From Myxococcales bacterium (GTDB taxonomy: Bacteria > Myxococcota_A > Polyangia > GCA-2747355): a stretch of 33,513 bases of DNA. The stretch is from contig JAGQIK010000095.1 of assembly GCA_020431405.1 (NCBI GenBank), forward strand, positions 1 through 33,513, in the 5' to 3' direction. Every line of letters starts with the position of its first letter. The stretch's first letter is position 1. Shown here one piece after another: positions 6,151 to 16,082 of this stretch. The notes beneath the pieces were generated by a model. That model worked only from the letters and a program-made list of their open reading frames with translations. It had not been told where the DNA came from and made no database searches. The translations under genes and the position numbers were made by a program.

Positions 6151-8985
6151 CTAGCGCTCGCGCCCGGCGACGGCCTTGAGCTCGAGCGTCGGCGTCTGCG
6201 GCCGTTTGACCTCGCTGCCCAGCACGCTCTCGACGATCTCGGCCTGCTCTTCGCGGTGCACCCGCAGCGAGCCGGTCGACGCGCTGGCGCTGGCGCTGCG
6301 CCCGACGTAGGTGACGATGCGGTCGGGATACATCTGCAGCAGGTGCGGGAACATGAAGCTCCAGGCGCCGCGGTTCTTCGGCTCCTCTTGCACCCACAGA
6401 AGCTCGCGCGCCGCGCCGTAGCTGTCGATGACCTCCTTGAGCCGATCGACACGCAGCGGGTAGAGCTGCTCGACGCGCACCAGCGCGACGTGCTCGGCGC
6501 CGCGCATCTGCCGCGCCGCCTCGAGGTCGTAGTAGATCTTGCCCGAGCAGAGCACCACGCGGCGCGCCTTGGACGGCGCCTGCGGGTCATCGAGGATCTC
6601 CTGGAAGGTGCCCTCGGTGAGCTGCGACAGCGGCGACACGCACAGCTTGTTGCGCAGCAGGCTCTTGGGCGCCATCACCACCAGCGGCATGCGGAAGTTG
6701 CGCTTGATCTGGCGCCGCAGCATGTGGAAGTGCTGCGCCGGCGTGCTCGGGTAGCAGACCTGGATGTTCTCCTCGGCACAGGCCATCAAGTAGCGCTCGA
6801 GGTAGGCGTTGGAGTGCTCCGGCCCCTGCCCTTCGTAGCCGTGCGGCAGCAGCATCACGATGCCGCTGTCGCGCTGCCACTTGGACTCCGAGCCGGCGAT
6901 GAACTGATCGATGATCACCTGCGCGCCGTTGGCGAAGTCGCCGAACTGCGCCTCCCAGATGATGACCATGTTCGGCTCGGAGACCGAGTAGCCGTACTCG
7001 AAGCCGAGCACCGCCGCCTCGGACAGCGAGCTGTTGTAGACGCAGAAGCGCGACTGTCCGTCGCTGATCGCGTTGAGCGGCAGGTAGCGCTCGCCGCTCT
7101 CCATGTCACGCCACGCCGCATGGCGCTGCGAGAACGTGCCGCGCGCGCTGTCCTGCCCCGACAGGCGCACCGGCGTGCCTTCGGTGAGCAGCGTGCCGAA
7201 GGAGAGCAGCTCGGCAAAGCCCCAGTCGATGTCGCCGCCGCTCTGCACGATGTCGCGGCGCCCTTCGATCAGCCGCGCGACCTTGCGGTTGAGGTTGAAG
7301 CCTTGCGGCACGGTGGTCAGCGCTTCGGTGACGCGCGCGAGCTGCTCGCGCGTGACGGACGTATCGACCTCGTCGAAGCTGAACTTGGCGTCGAGCCCGC
7401 TCCAGTGCTTCTCGAAGGCCTGCACCTCGAGCGTCGGGTTTTCGCGCTTGGCCGCGCTGTGCGCGTCGTCGAGCTCGTCGCGAAAACGCGCCGCGATGCG
7501 CTCGGCCTCCTCTTCGGTGATGATGCGCTCGGTGAGCAGCCGCTCGGTGTAGAGCGCACGCACCGACGGGCGGTTGCGGATCTTGCGGTACAGCACCGGC
7601 TGCGTGAACGCCGGGTCGTCGCCCTCGTTGTGGCCGTGGCGGCGATAGCAGACGATGTCGACGACCACGTCGCGATGAAACTTCTGGCGGAAGCGCAGCG
7701 CCAGCTCCACGCAGTGCACGACGGCCTCGGGGTCGTCGCCGTTGACGTGAAAGATCGGCGCCTCGACCATCTTCGCCACGTCGGTGCTGTAGGTCGTCGA
7801 GCGCGCCTCGTCGGGCGTCGTCGTGAACCCGATCTGGTTGTTGACGATGATGTGCACCGTGCCGCCGACGTGGTAGCCGGGCAGCTTCGACAGCTGCAGC
7901 GTCTCGGAGACCACGCCCTGGCCGGCGAAGGCGGCGTCGCCGTGCAGCACCAACGGCAGCACGACGGCGCGATGATCGGTGTCGCCGCGCTGGCGCTGCT
8001 TGGCGCGCACGCGCCCCTCCACCACCGGATAGACGGCCTCGAGGTGGCTCGGGTTGGCGGTCAGACTGAGATGCACGGTGCGGCCGTGGCGCTCCACCGT
8101 CGAGCTGTAGCCCTTGTGGTACTTGACGTCGCCATCGCCCTGCACCGAGTCGGCGAGGAAGTTGCCCTCGAACTCGCTGAAGATCTGCTCGTAGGACATG
8201 CCGACGATGTTGCTCAGCACGTTGAGGCGGCCGCGATGGGCCATGCCGATCACGATCTCCTCGACGCCGAGCTCGGCCGATAGATCGATCACCGACTGCA
8301 TCGCTGGGATCAGCGTCTCGCCGCCCTCGAGCGAGAAGCGCTTTTGGCCCGGGTAGCGCGAGTGCACGAAGGTCTCGAACATCTCGGCGTCGATCAGCTC
8401 GGAGAGGATCCAGCGCTTGCGCGCGCGAGAGAGCACAGGCCGGTTGCGCACCGGCTCCATGCGCTCCTGCAGCCAGCGGCGCACCTCGCGCGACTGCACG
8501 TGGATGTACTCGACACCGACGCTGCGGCAGTAGGTCTGGCGCAGCACTTCCATGATCTCGCGCAGCGTGAGCTGGTCGGGCGCCTTGAGGTGGCCGGTGT
8601 CGAAGAGGCGGTCGAGGTCGGCGTTGGTGAAGCCGAACGACTCGAAGCCGAGCGCGGGGTGATGTGGGTCGATGCGCGGCTCGTCGCCGAGCGGATCCAG
8701 ATCGGCGGCGAGGTGCCCGAGGCTGCGGTAGGCGTAGATCAGGCTCGCGACGTTGGACTGCGCGCGTGCGTCCTGCACGGCCGCCAGATCGGGGCGCGGG
8801 CTCGGCGCTGGCGCGGCTTTTTGCCCGGCGGCGGCCGCGTCCTCGTCAGCGCTGCGCTGAAATCCGAGCTCGAATCCTTGGAAGAAGAGCTGCCAGTCGG
8901 GGTCGACGCTCTCGGGCGCCTCGCGCCAGCGCTGGTACATCTGCTCGATGTACTCGGGCCCGGCGATGGAGATCCTGTCGTTCAC
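6151..8985 (-). CDS. sucA: 2-oxoglutarate dehydrogenase E1 component
   Basis: The thiamine-diphosphate-dependent E1 of the TCA-cycle 2-oxoglutarate dehydrogenase complex. It decarboxylates 2-oxoglutarate and succinylates the lipoyl group of SucB. The 944-residue length is close to the usual ~930. The N-terminal region has [19 protein letters not shown], typical of E1o. Core motifs are [10 protein letters not shown] (about 248-257), [17 protein letters not shown] (about 308-324), GDAAFAGQG (349-357) and NNQIGFTT (382-389). The ThDP/Mg segment [11 protein letters not shown] follows. The GTG at 8985 is chosen because GGGAG lies 10 bases upstream; a GTG ten codons earlier lacks such a site. It is first in the order sucA-sucB-lpd-GNAT, with a 65-base gap from the DUF255 gene upstream. 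Confidence 0.97.
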   Translation of the reverse strand: MNDRISIAGPEYIEQMYQRWREAPESVDPDWQLFFQGFELGFQRSADEDAAAAGQKAAPAPSPRPDLAAVQDARAQSNVASLIYAYRSLGHLAADLDPLGDEPRIDPHHPALGFESFGFTNADLDRLFDTGHLKAPDQLTLREIMEVLRQTYCRSVGVEYIHVQSREVRRWLQERMEPVRNRPVLSRARKRWILSELIDAEMFETFVHSRYPGQKRFSLEGGETLIPAMQSVIDLSAELGVEEIVIGMAHRGRLNVLSNIVGMSYEQIFSEFEGNFLADSVQGDGDVKYHKGYSSTVERHGRTVHLSLTANPSHLEAVYPVVEGRVRAKQRQRGDTDHRAVVLPLVLHGDAAFAGQGVVSETLQLSKLPGYHVGGTVHIIVNNQIGFTTTPDEARSTTYSTDVAKMVEAPIFHVNGDDPEAVVHCVELALRFRQKFHRDVVVDIVCYRRHGHNEGDDPAFTQPVLYRKIRNRPSVRALYTERLLTERIITEEEAERIAARFRDELDDAHSAAKRENPTLEVQAFEKHWSGLDAKFSFDEVDTSVTREQLARVTEALTTVPQGFNLNRKVARLIEGRRDIVQSGGDIDWGFAELLSFGTLLTEGTPVRLSGQDSARGTFSQRHAAWRDMESGERYLPLNAISDGQSRFCVYNSSLSEAAVLGFEYGYSVSEPNMVIIWEAQFGDFANGAQVIIDQFIAGSESKWQRDSGIVMLLPHGYEGQGPEHSNAYLERYLMACAEENIQVCYPSTPAQHFHMLRRQIKRNFRMPLVVMAPKSLLRNKLCVSPLSQLTEGTFQEILDDPQAPSKARRVVLCSGKIYYDLEAARQMRGAEHVALVRVEQLYPLRVDRLKEVIDSYGAARELLWVQEEPKNRGAWSFMFPHLLQMYPDRIVTYVGRSASASASTGSLRVHREEQAEIVESVLGSEVKRPQTPTLELKAVAGRER

Positions 8986-8995
8986 GCTGGAGCTT

Positions 8996-9000
8996 CTCCC
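8996..9000 (-). promoter_or_regulatory. ribosome binding site deciding the sucA GTG start
   Basis: GGGAG on the minus strand ends 10 bases before the GTG at 8985. It lies inside the extended open frame, arguing against the more upstream GTG at 9015. Confidence 0.55.
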
Positions 9001-9050
9001 TTTGATTCCAAGCACCTATCGGGGGTGTTGGCGATGATAACAAGGGAGGA

Positions 9051-11300
9051 CTAGCGCTGCCAGCCCTGCGAGAGCTGTCGCGCGAACACCTTGGGATCGG
9101 TGGTTGGCGCCTTGCACTGGCCAAAACGACACACGTAGGCGGTGGGCTTGCCGCCGAGGGCGATCTTGTTTTCGGTGGCGGGCAGCGCGTCGAGCAGCGC
9201 CTTGGAGGATCCCTTGGCCGGCACGTGGATCGTCGCCGTGTAGCGTGCGAAGCGGCGCCGCAGCTCGTGATCGAACGCGCTGCAGGTGCCGTCGCTGGCG
9301 CTGCCGCCGCCGCCGGCGATAACGACCTCGTAGAATGGACCGCCGTCGAGCAGCAGCACGTCGAGCCAGCTCGGCATCTCGAGCGCGCCATCGCTCGCCA
9401 GGCGCGCCGATGCCGCCTTCAAGCCGCGCCGCGCGCGCGCGCGCAGCGTCTCGTCGCCGCGCATCGCCGCCGCGCGAAGCTGCGCGCGCAGCAGCACGGC
9501 CTGCGCCGCGGGCCGTACGCCGTCGTAGAAGCGCATCGGTCGACCGAGCGGCGACTCGCTCTGGCGCTGCGTGAAGTAGTAGCCGCCGCCCTCGGCGCGC
9601 ACGAAGCGCTTCTCGGCGGCGCCGATCAGCGCCATGACGCGGCGAAAATCGCCGAGGCGCTGCCCGGACTCGAACAGCTCGAGGTACGCCTCGGCGAGGT
9701 AGGCGTAGTCATCGAGCACGGCCACGCCGGAGGCCTTCCCGTCGTTGGAGGCGCGCGCCAGCTCGACGTCGTCCGCCGCAGCCTTCCCTCGATGCACGCT
9801 CCACAGGGTGTCGGCTGCTTTTCGCGCGACCGCCAGGTAGCGCGGCTCGCCGAAGGCACGCGCCGCGGCAGCGAAGGCGCGGATCGCGAGCGCGTTCCAG
9901 CTGGTGACGACCTTCTTGTCGAGCCCCGGCCAGACGCGCTTGGCGCGCACCTCCTGCAGGCGCTGGCGATAGCGCTCGAGCAGCGCGCGCCCAGCGACGT
10001 GTCCTTCGGCGCGCCAGGTTGGGATCCACGCGCCCTCGAAGCGCGCGACCGCCGTCGAGGCGCTGCCCTTGCTCGCACCGATGCCGAGCAGCTTGGCGAG
10101 CTCGCGCCCGTCGGCGCCGGGCACGGCGGCTTCGATCTGCGCCGGCGTCCAGACGTAGAACGTGCCCTCGTGGCCGCCGCTGTCGGCGTCGTAGCTCGCG
10201 TAGAAGGCGCCGCTCTTTTCGTCGCGCATGCGGCGCAGCAGAAACTCGAGCGTCTCGCGCGCCACGCGCTCGTAGCGCGCGTCGCCGAACACGCGCGCGG
10301 CCTCGATGTAGAGCAACGCGAGCTGCGCGTTGTCGTAGAGCATCTTCTCGAAGTGCGGCACCAGCCAGCGCGCGTCGGTGGCGTAGCGATGAAAGCCGCC
10401 GCCGATGTGGTCGTAGATGCCGCCCGAGGCCATCTTGTCGAGCGTCAGCTTGACCGCCTGCGCCGCCGCCTTGTCGCCGTGCTTGCGGTAGTAGTGCATG
10501 AGCAACGACCAGCGCGCCGGCGTCGGAAACTTCATCCGCCCGCGCGTGCCGCCCCACGTCGGATCGACGCGCGCGATCAGCGCACGCACCGAACGCTCGA
10601 CCAGCTTGGCGTCGACGCGCGCGTCGGCTGCCGCGCGTTTTTCCTCGGCGGAGACGGCGGCGTAGAGGCGTGCCGCCGCGCCCTCGAGGGTCTGGCGCCG
10701 CTTGGCGTAGAGATCGACGAGGCGGCGCAGCAGCTTGGCGAAGCGCTCGCGCGGGATGTAGGTCGCGCCGTAGAACGGGCGCAGGTCGGGCAGCAGAAAC
10801 GCGGTCAGCGGCCAGCCGCCGCCGCCGGTCATCATCTGCACGGCCTGCATGTAGACCGCGTCGATGTCGGGCCGCTCCTCGCGGTCGACCTTGATCGAGA
10901 CGAAGTGCGCGTTGAGGTAGCGCGCGACGTCTTCGTTTTCGAAGACCTCGCGTTCCATCACGTGGCACCAATGGCAGGACGCGTAACCGATGGAGAGAAA
11001 GATCGGCCGCCCGAGCATCTTGGCGCGCGCGAGCGCGGCCTCACCCCAGGGGTACCAGTCGACCGGGTTGTAAAGGTGTTGCCGCAGGTATTGCGAGCGC
11101 TGCCCTAGGAGATGATTCGCCCGACGCGGCGCCTTCTTCGCGCCTCGCGCCGCCGTGCCGGTGCCCGTCCCCGCCCGCGCCCGTGCCCCTCCCCCGTCAC
11201 CCGACTCCCCCGACCCCGACCACCAGATGACACCACCAACGACCCCAACAACCAGCAGCGCAGCGACGATCGTTCCTTTCACGGCGTGCGACTTTGACAT
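9051..11300 (-). CDS. membrane-anchored DUF255 / thioredoxin-fold protein (YyaL/SPATA20-like)
   Basis: A 749-residue protein. An N-terminal membrane segment (VKGTIVAALLVVGVVGGVIWW, split here as residues 8-28) is followed by a Gly/Arg/Thr-rich linker. The conserved family start is NHLLGQRSQYLRQHLYNPVDWYPWG. The thioredoxin-like domain has YASCHWCHVME, with the CxxC pair Cys109/Cys112. An alpha/alpha-barrel, N-acylglucosamine-epimerase-like region fills the rest; it includes FPTPARWSLLMHYY, GGGFHRYATDARWLVPHFEKML and VTSWNALAIRAFA. Family members are usually cytosolic and lack this anchor, so this copy probably acts at the envelope face. The biochemical role is not established; a redox or glycan-related function is possible. 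It ends 65 bases before sucA and may share transcription with it. Confidence 0.9.
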   Translation of the reverse strand: MSKSHAVKGTIVAALLVVGVVGGVIWWSGSGESGDGGGARARAGTGTGTAARGAKKAPRRANHLLGQRSQYLRQHLYNPVDWYPWGEAALARAKMLGRPIFLSIGYASCHWCHVMEREVFENEDVARYLNAHFVSIKVDREERPDIDAVYMQAVQMMTGGGGWPLTAFLLPDLRPFYGATYIPRERFAKLLRRLVDLYAKRRQTLEGAAARLYAAVSAEEKRAAADARVDAKLVERSVRALIARVDPTWGGTRGRMKFPTPARWSLLMHYYRKHGDKAAAQAVKLTLDKMASGGIYDHIGGGFHRYATDARWLVPHFEKMLYDNAQLALLYIEAARVFGDARYERVARETLEFLLRRMRDEKSGAFYASYDADSGGHEGTFYVWTPAQIEAAVPGADGRELAKLLGIGASKGSASTAVARFEGAWIPTWRAEGHVAGRALLERYRQRLQEVRAKRVWPGLDKKVVTSWNALAIRAFAAAARAFGEPRYLAVARKAADTLWSVHRGKAAADDVELARASNDGKASGVAVLDDYAYLAEAYLELFESGQRLGDFRRVMALIGAAEKRFVRAEGGGYYFTQRQSESPLGRPMRFYDGVRPAAQAVLLRAQLRAAAMRGDETLRARARRGLKAASARLASDGALEMPSWLDVLLLDGGPFYEVVIAGGGGSASDGTCSAFDHELRRRFARYTATIHVPAKGSSKALLDALPATENKIALGGKPTAYVCRFGQCKAPTTDPKVFARQLSQGWQR

Positions 11301-11330
11301 GCACGCCGTCGGGCTGCCAGCGGCCGCGCG

Positions 11331-11858
11331 CTACGAGCCGCTGCTGTGCGTGATGTCGCCCCACGGCGGGTAGGTCGGCCGGCGCTGTCGGCGCGGCTCG
11401 CCGGGGCGCGGCGCGAGCGTCACGCAGCGCAGCTCGGCCCAGCGCTCGCCGATCTCCGCGCGCTCGGGTCCGGTCAGGTCGTGGCGCGCCAGCGGGAAGA
11501 GAAACTTCTCTTCCTTGGTGAAGTGCCGCGTGGCAAGCGTGATCACCCGCTTGAGCAGCTCGCGCGCCTCTTCGACGTTGTCCGAGAGCCGAGCCATGCG
11601 CAGCACGTCCTCGAGCTCGGTGTGCTCGTCGCGCATCACCGCCAACGCCCCGCCCTGACCGATCTTGCGCTCCATGGCCGGGATCAGGATCTTGTCCTCC
11701 AGCCCAGAGTGCGCCGTCAGGCCCGCCTCCAGTGTGTCGATAGCCCAACCCAGCTGCTCCCGCGTCGTCGCCGTTGGCAACGCGCGCTCTACTTGCTCGA
11801 ACAGCGCGTTGAGCATCCCGTGCTCGCCCAAGAGCACGTCGATGATGTCGACTGACAT
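11331..11858 (-). CDS. hemerythrin-like HHE-domain protein
   Basis: A 175-residue four-helix-bundle protein with the ligand pattern of a non-haem di-iron hemerythrin: His13 (GEHGML), His50/Glu54 (HSGLED), His79/Glu83 (DEHTELED) and His112/Glu116 (RHFTKEE). The last ~40 residues are an Arg/Pro-rich tail of no known function. Related proteins bind O2 or NO or act in iron and redox stress. The start at 11858 precedes the first helix and follows a G-rich stretch that may serve as the ribosome binding site. It ends 30 bases before the DUF255 gene. A palindrome lies 63 bases upstream. Confidence 0.88.
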   Translation of the reverse strand: MSVDIIDVLLGEHGMLNALFEQVERALPTATTREQLGWAIDTLEAGLTAHSGLEDKILIPAMERKIGQGGALAVMRDEHTELEDVLRMARLSDNVEEARELLKRVITLATRHFTKEEKFLFPLARHDLTGPERAEIGERWAELRCVTLAPRPGEPRRQRRPTYPPWGDITHSSGS

Positions 11859-11920
11859 GCTTCGCCCCCTCTGAGATTGCCCGCGCCGTTAAGGGCAGCA
11901 ACCCACATACCACCCGAGAA

Positions 11921-11938
11921 ACGCGTACAAATACGCGT
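11921..11938. promoter_or_regulatory. perfect palindrome, operator candidate
   Basis: ACGCGTA-CAAA-TACGCGT forms perfect 7-bp arms with a 4-base spacer in the divergent region between the hemerythrin gene and the aldehyde dehydrogenase gene. The size fits a TetR- or MarR-type dimer operator. No regulator gene is adjacent in the window. Confidence 0.45.
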
Positions 11939-12091
11939 GTCGGCGCGAGCGACCATCGCGAGGCGCGCGCACTTCTGAGCCGCTGGTCCCTCGAAGCTGA
12001 CAGGGCGCAGGGCCTTCTTGACCCGCCGAGATCCCGGGCGGTACACGACCGTGGCGTGGCGCCGCGCATTCGAGCTATGGTCCGCCGCACC

Positions 12092-13723
12092 ATGCGCACG
12101 ACGACCACGCCCAACGCATCCCGAGCCATCCATCTAGACCCGGCCGCCGCCGCCACGCGCGAAACCGTGCCCTGCTACGACTCGGCCACCGGCGAGCTGC
12201 TCGGCCACGTGCCCGCGATGAGCCGCGACGAGGTCGTCGCCGCCGTCGAGCGCGGGCGCATCGCGCAGCGGGCGTGGGCGCAGACGTCGTTCAAAGCGCG
12301 CCGGCGCGTGCTGCGCGACGTGCTCGCCCACATCGTCGACAACCAAGACGAGATCTGTCGTCTCGCGGCGCGCGATTCGGGCAAGACGATGGTCGACGCG
12401 GCGCTCGGCGAGCTGTTTGCCACCTGCGAGAAGCTGCGCTGGGTCATGCAGAACGGCGAGCAGGCGCTGCGCCCGCAGGGCCGCGCCTCGGGCCCGCTGC
12501 TGCTGCACAAGCGCGGCTGGGTCGAGTACCAGCCGCTCGGCGTGGTCGGTGTCATCGCGCCCTGGAACTTCCCCTTCCACAACCTCTTCGGACCCACGAT
12601 CCCGGCGCTCTTCGCCGGCAACGCCGTGGTCGCCAAAGTCTCCGAGCACTCGAGCTGGTCGGCCGCTGACTACGTCGACATCTTCCAGCGCGCGCTGCGC
12701 GAAAACGGCCACTCGCCCGACCTCGTGCAAGTGGTCACCGGCTACGGCGAGACCGGCGCAGCGCTGGTGGGCAGCGGCGTGGACAAGGTCTTCTTCACCG
12801 GCTCGCCGCAGAACGGCAAGAAGGTGATGGCCGAAGCGTCCAAGACGCTCACCCCGGTGGTCCTCGAGCTGGGCGGCAAGGACCCGATGATCGTGCTCGA
12901 CGACGCCGACCTCGAGCAAGCCGTCGGCACCGCGCTGCTCGGCGTTTACACGGCGTGCGGACAGATGTGCGTCGGCGCCGAGCGCATCGTCGTGCAAGAC
13001 GGCATCTACCAGCGCTTCGTCGACCGCGTCGTCGAGCGCGTCGCCGCGCTGCGCCAGGGCGCCCCCCTCGCCGCGCCGGCGAACACCGATGTCGGCGCCA
13101 TGACGATGCCGGGCCAGCTCGAGATCATCGACACGCTCGTCAAAGACGCCGTCGCGCGCGGCGCGCGCGTGCTGGCCGGCGGCGAGCGCAACACGGACCA
13201 AGCTCACCCGCAGTTCTACAAGCCGACGGTGCTCGTCGACGTCACGCCCGACATGCGCATCGCGCGCGAAGAGACCTTCGGCCCCGTGATGACGATCATG
13301 CGCTTTTCCAGCGACGACGAAGCGTTGCGCATCGCCAACGACTGCGCCTACGGCCTCGGCTCGAGCATCCTCAGCAAGAACCTGCGTCGCGCAGAGAAGC
13401 TCGCGCGCCAAGTCAGCGCCGGCATGACCGTGATCAACGACTACGGTCTCGCCTACATGATGCAATCGCTGCCCTTCGGCGGCGTACGCATCTCGGGCTT
13501 CGGCAAGATCAACGGCGTCGAAGGCATGCGCGCCTGCTGCCTGCAGAAGGCCATCGTCACCGATCGCCTGCCGCTTCACCGCGACCTCTCCTTCTACCCG
13601 ATCCACGGCGACAGCTTTCCACGCCTGCGCGAGTCGATCCGCCTCGTCTACGGCCGCGGCATCCTCCAGCGCGCCCGCGCCGCGGCGGCGCTCATCGGCC
13701 AGCTCGTACGCCCGCGCGGCTAG
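12092..13723 (+). CDS. NAD(P)-dependent aldehyde dehydrogenase, ALDH22-like
   Basis: An aldehyde dehydrogenase superfamily enzyme oxidising an aldehyde to the acid. The 543-residue protein has the cofactor-binding [10 protein letters not shown] (about 155-164). The general-base Glu259 is in LELGGKD, and the catalytic Cys293 is in [11 protein letters not shown]. The conserved EETFGPVM motif follows further downstream. It has an extra C-terminal tail of ~50 residues (from about 495) containing [17 protein letters not shown]. From memory this resembles the tail of plant ALDH22A1-type enzymes. The substrate is unknown. The ATG at 12092 gives a typical N-terminus; ATG 12077 and GTG 12056 are in-frame alternatives, and no clear ribosome binding site separates them. 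Its stop shares CTAG with the convergent lipoprotein gene. Confidence 0.9.
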   Translation: MRTTTTPNASRAIHLDPAAAATRETVPCYDSATGELLGHVPAMSRDEVVAAVERGRIAQRAWAQTSFKARRRVLRDVLAHIVDNQDEICRLAARDSGKTMVDAALGELFATCEKLRWVMQNGEQALRPQGRASGPLLLHKRGWVEYQPLGVVGVIAPWNFPFHNLFGPTIPALFAGNAVVAKVSEHSSWSAADYVDIFQRALRENGHSPDLVQVVTGYGETGAALVGSGVDKVFFTGSPQNGKKVMAEASKTLTPVVLELGGKDPMIVLDDADLEQAVGTALLGVYTACGQMCVGAERIVVQDGIYQRFVDRVVERVAALRQGAPLAAPANTDVGAMTMPGQLEIIDTLVKDAVARGARVLAGGERNTDQAHPQFYKPTVLVDVTPDMRIAREETFGPVMTIMRFSSDDEALRIANDCAYGLGSSILSKNLRRAEKLARQVSAGMTVINDYGLAYMMQSLPFGGVRISGFGKINGVEGMRACCLQKAIVTDRLPLHRDLSFYPIHGDSFPRLRESIRLVYGRGILQRARAAAALIGQLVRPRG

Positions 13724-15033
13724 GGCGGCAGCACCAAGCAGGTGTAGCGCACAGCGGTCGACTCCGCGTACGCCACGTGCAGCAGACCGTCGGCCGCCGC
13801 CAATACGACGCGCCCCGCCGAGCCCGCGCCCATCACGGAGATCGCGTTGCTCCAAGCCGCGGTCAACGTGCGCAGCGCCAGCTGCTGGCTGTTCGTATCG
13901 CGGTAGGCAAAGTGAAGACGATCCCGAGCGTCGACCGTCGCCGCGATGGTCGTCGCGTCCTGCAGCCCAGAAAACCCGCCGACGGCGCTATAGGTCAGCG
14001 AGCCGCCCGCAGAGCCGACGGGCGCCTGCGCGTGCTGCAGCACGCCCGGCAAGACGCGCAGCACGTGCACCACCGATGTCGCCATGCCGATGGCGTAGGG
14101 CACGCCGCTCGTGTCGCTCGAAGATAGGTACGCGGTCGCGTTAACGTAGCTCGAGTCCGAGTTGAGCTCGAAGGTTCCACCCAAGCCGTTGCTGAGCAGC
14201 ATCTGGCGCCCGAACGCCACCACACCGTTGCGCGCCTCGACCAGCGCCGAGAGCCAGCGCTCGGACCCCGGGGCGAGGTGCTCGCGCGCGTAGAACGAGC
14301 CGACGTCCTGAAAGCGCTTGTGGTCGCTCGGCGTCGCCGCCGCGCCCGACGAGTAAGCGACGACACCGTAGGCCGCGGTGCCGAGCGCCGTGACGTCGAG
14401 CGCGTGCACGGTGCGCGACATCGACGCGTCGAGGATCGTGGTCGACGACCAGCTGCCGCTGATTCGCGAGCGCAGCGACGCCGCCTTGTCCGTCGCGACG
14501 GCGAGGAAGATGCGCCCCTTGTCGTTGATCGCGGCGCGCAGCTTGGTGTGCGACGGAAGCGCTAGCGACTCGTTGACGCGCTTGAAGCCGCCGCCCGTGA
14601 TCGTGATCTGACCGACGCGGTGCTCGATGGTCCCGGTCGAGGTCAGGTAGAACACGTGCGGCGCGCCGCTGGGGTCGATCGCCATGTCCATCGCGTCCAC
14701 TTCCACGGGGGCCGAGAAGCTCGATACGGTGAACGCGCCGCCGGGGCAGGTCAGCACCGGCGGCGCGTCGGAGACTGCGTCGAGCGTTGGCTGCAGCCCG
14801 TCGGGGCCGACCACGTCAGAGCGCGCGTCCGTGGGCGCGCCATCGAGACCGCTGTCCACGTCGCCGTCGATGCGCGCGTCCGCTGGCGCGTCTCCGCGCG
14901 CGTCGCGCGCCGCGTCCACGCCCGTATCGCCAGATGGAGTGGAGCCGACGTCGCCGCCGAAGAACGTCGCGATCTGCTGGCAGCCCGCAGCGCTGGTGAG
15001 CAGCAGCAGCGCGAGCGCGCGCGCTGCCATCAT
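13720..15033 (-). CDS. lipoprotein with Asp/Ala linker and beta-propeller-like repeats
   Basis: A 437-residue protein with a clear lipoprotein signal: ALALLLLTSAAGC, lipid-modified Cys18. A low-complexity Asp/Ala/Gly linker (about residues 30-80, with DAARDARGD-like units) follows. The remainder (about 95-437) has recurring blade-like motifs such as IDPSGAPHVFYLTS, INDKGRIFLAVAT, VDARDRLHFAYRD and AADGLLHVAYAES. These suggest a BNR/Asp-box-like propeller. The function is unknown; it is probably surface-exposed. The ATG at 15033 overlaps the upstream kinase stop as ATGA, so the two are translationally coupled and may be functionally linked. A second ATG follows immediately. Its stop overlaps the ALDH stop in a shared CTAG. 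Confidence 0.82.
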   Translation of the reverse strand: MMAARALALLLLTSAAGCQQIATFFGGDVGSTPSGDTGVDAARDARGDAPADARIDGDVDSGLDGAPTDARSDVVGPDGLQPTLDAVSDAPPVLTCPGGAFTVSSFSAPVEVDAMDMAIDPSGAPHVFYLTSTGTIEHRVGQITITGGGFKRVNESLALPSHTKLRAAINDKGRIFLAVATDKAASLRSRISGSWSSTTILDASMSRTVHALDVTALGTAAYGVVAYSSGAAATPSDHKRFQDVGSFYAREHLAPGSERWLSALVEARNGVVAFGRQMLLSNGLGGTFELNSDSSYVNATAYLSSSDTSGVPYAIGMATSVVHVLRVLPGVLQHAQAPVGSAGGSLTYSAVGGFSGLQDATTIAATVDARDRLHFAYRDTNSQQLALRTLTAAWSNAISVMGAGSAGRVVLAAADGLLHVAYAESTAVRYTCLVLPP

Positions 15034-16025
15034 GTCGGCGAAAGCTCGCTCGCGACAACGCTCGCCGGTGCGCGCGCCTCCGCCTGCGGCTGCAAGCAGA
15101 CCTCGAGCAGCGCGCGCAGGCGCGCCGACTGTTTGACCGTGGCGACGCGCTCCTCGATGTGTCGCCGCGTCATGCGCCCTCGGATCCCCGCGACCACCTC
15201 TGCCGGCGTGGAGCCCGCCGGCGGCAGCAGCATCGTGCCGGTGAGCATCTCGAAGAGCAGCGCGCCAAAGGCCCACACGTCGGCGGCGCAGCTGACGCGC
15301 CCCGGCGCGCGGCCGGTGACGTCGTCAAGCAGCTCCGGCGCCATATACGACGGTGTGCCCGCCGCCAAGACCGTGCGCTGGCTGTCGTCGGGCAGCCGGC
15401 AGGCGCTGAGGTCCGACAGCAGCGCGTGCGACTGCGCGGCCTCGTGCTCGCCGGCGGCGACCACAAAGACGTTGGCCGGCTTGATGTCGCCGTGCACGAT
15501 GCGGTGCTCGGCCAGCGCCTCGAGCGCCTTGGCGATACCACGCGCGAGCCCGATACCGAGCAACGGGCTGAGCACCCGTCGCCGGATCAGGTGCTCGACG
15601 GTCACACGCGGCGGCGGCACGAGCGCCATCGTGTAGTAGCCCGTCTCGACAAAACCGCCGCCTTGGATGTCGGGGATCTGAGCGCGGGCGTAGTCGTAGA
15701 CCTGCACGATGTGCTCGTGCTCGACCATCGCCATCGCTTTGTATTCGGCGGCGAGCTGCACGTCGGCCGGCGCGAGGTTGCGCGATTGGCGCGAGAGCAG
15801 CTTGACGGCCACCTCGCGCCCGGCGCGCCGGTCGAGCGCGCGCCAGACCTGCCCCATGCCGCCCTGTCCGAGAAACTGCTGCAGCTCGTAGCGCCCGTCG
15901 AGCACCATGCCCGACTTCTGCATCACGGCGAAGGTCTGGCTGTCGGGCTCGAACGAGACACAGGCCTCGCAGAGCTCGTCCCCCTCCATCGCGGGCGCCC
16001 CACAAATCTCACACGGTGCAATCAC
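15030..16025 (-). CDS. Ser/Thr protein kinase with N-terminal zinc ribbon, atypical catalytic motifs
   Basis: A 331-residue Hanks-type kinase. Cys5/Cys8 (CEICG) and Cys19/Cys22 (CEAC) form a probable zinc ribbon. The kinase domain starts near residue 46. It has a glycine loop GQGGMGQVW (53-61), VAVK Lys75, a candidate C-helix Glu94 and the catalytic loop HGDIKPAN (Asp180, Lys182, Asn185). In place of DFG it has DLS (205-207), and the APE motif is YMAPELL. The catalytic and metal-binding Asp residues are kept, so activity is plausible. HGD instead of HRD suggests no activation-loop phosphorylation control. There is no membrane segment; the protein ends at the kinase domain. The GTG start is kept because it includes the first Cys pair. 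It is coupled to the downstream lipoprotein and divergent from feoAB. Confidence 0.88.
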   Translation of the reverse strand: MIAPCEICGAPAMEGDELCEACVSFEPDSQTFAVMQKSGMVLDGRYELQQFLGQGGMGQVWRALDRRAGREVAVKLLSRQSRNLAPADVQLAAEYKAMAMVEHEHIVQVYDYARAQIPDIQGGGFVETGYYTMALVPPPRVTVEHLIRRRVLSPLLGIGLARGIAKALEALAEHRIVHGDIKPANVFVVAAGEHEAAQSHALLSDLSACRLPDDSQRTVLAAGTPSYMAPELLDDVTGRAPGRVSCAADVWAFGALLFEMLTGTMLLPPAGSTPAEVVAGIRGRMTRRHIEERVATVKQSARLRALLEVCLQPQAEARAPASVVASELSPT

Positions 16026-16082
16026 GCCGACGCTCTGATGGTGCCACGACCACGCCCCCGTCGGGCCCTGGAAAACTGCTTT

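Noticed and set aside
6256-8283. A 675-codon plus-strand open frame across sucA
   Set aside because: Antisense shadow of the E1 gene, whose motifs are complete on the minus strand.
12134-13855. A 573-codon open frame antisense to the aldehyde dehydrogenase gene
   Set aside because: It mirrors the high-GC codon use of the real gene, is Asp/Val/His/Ala-biased and has no family motif, whereas the plus strand has a complete ALDH.
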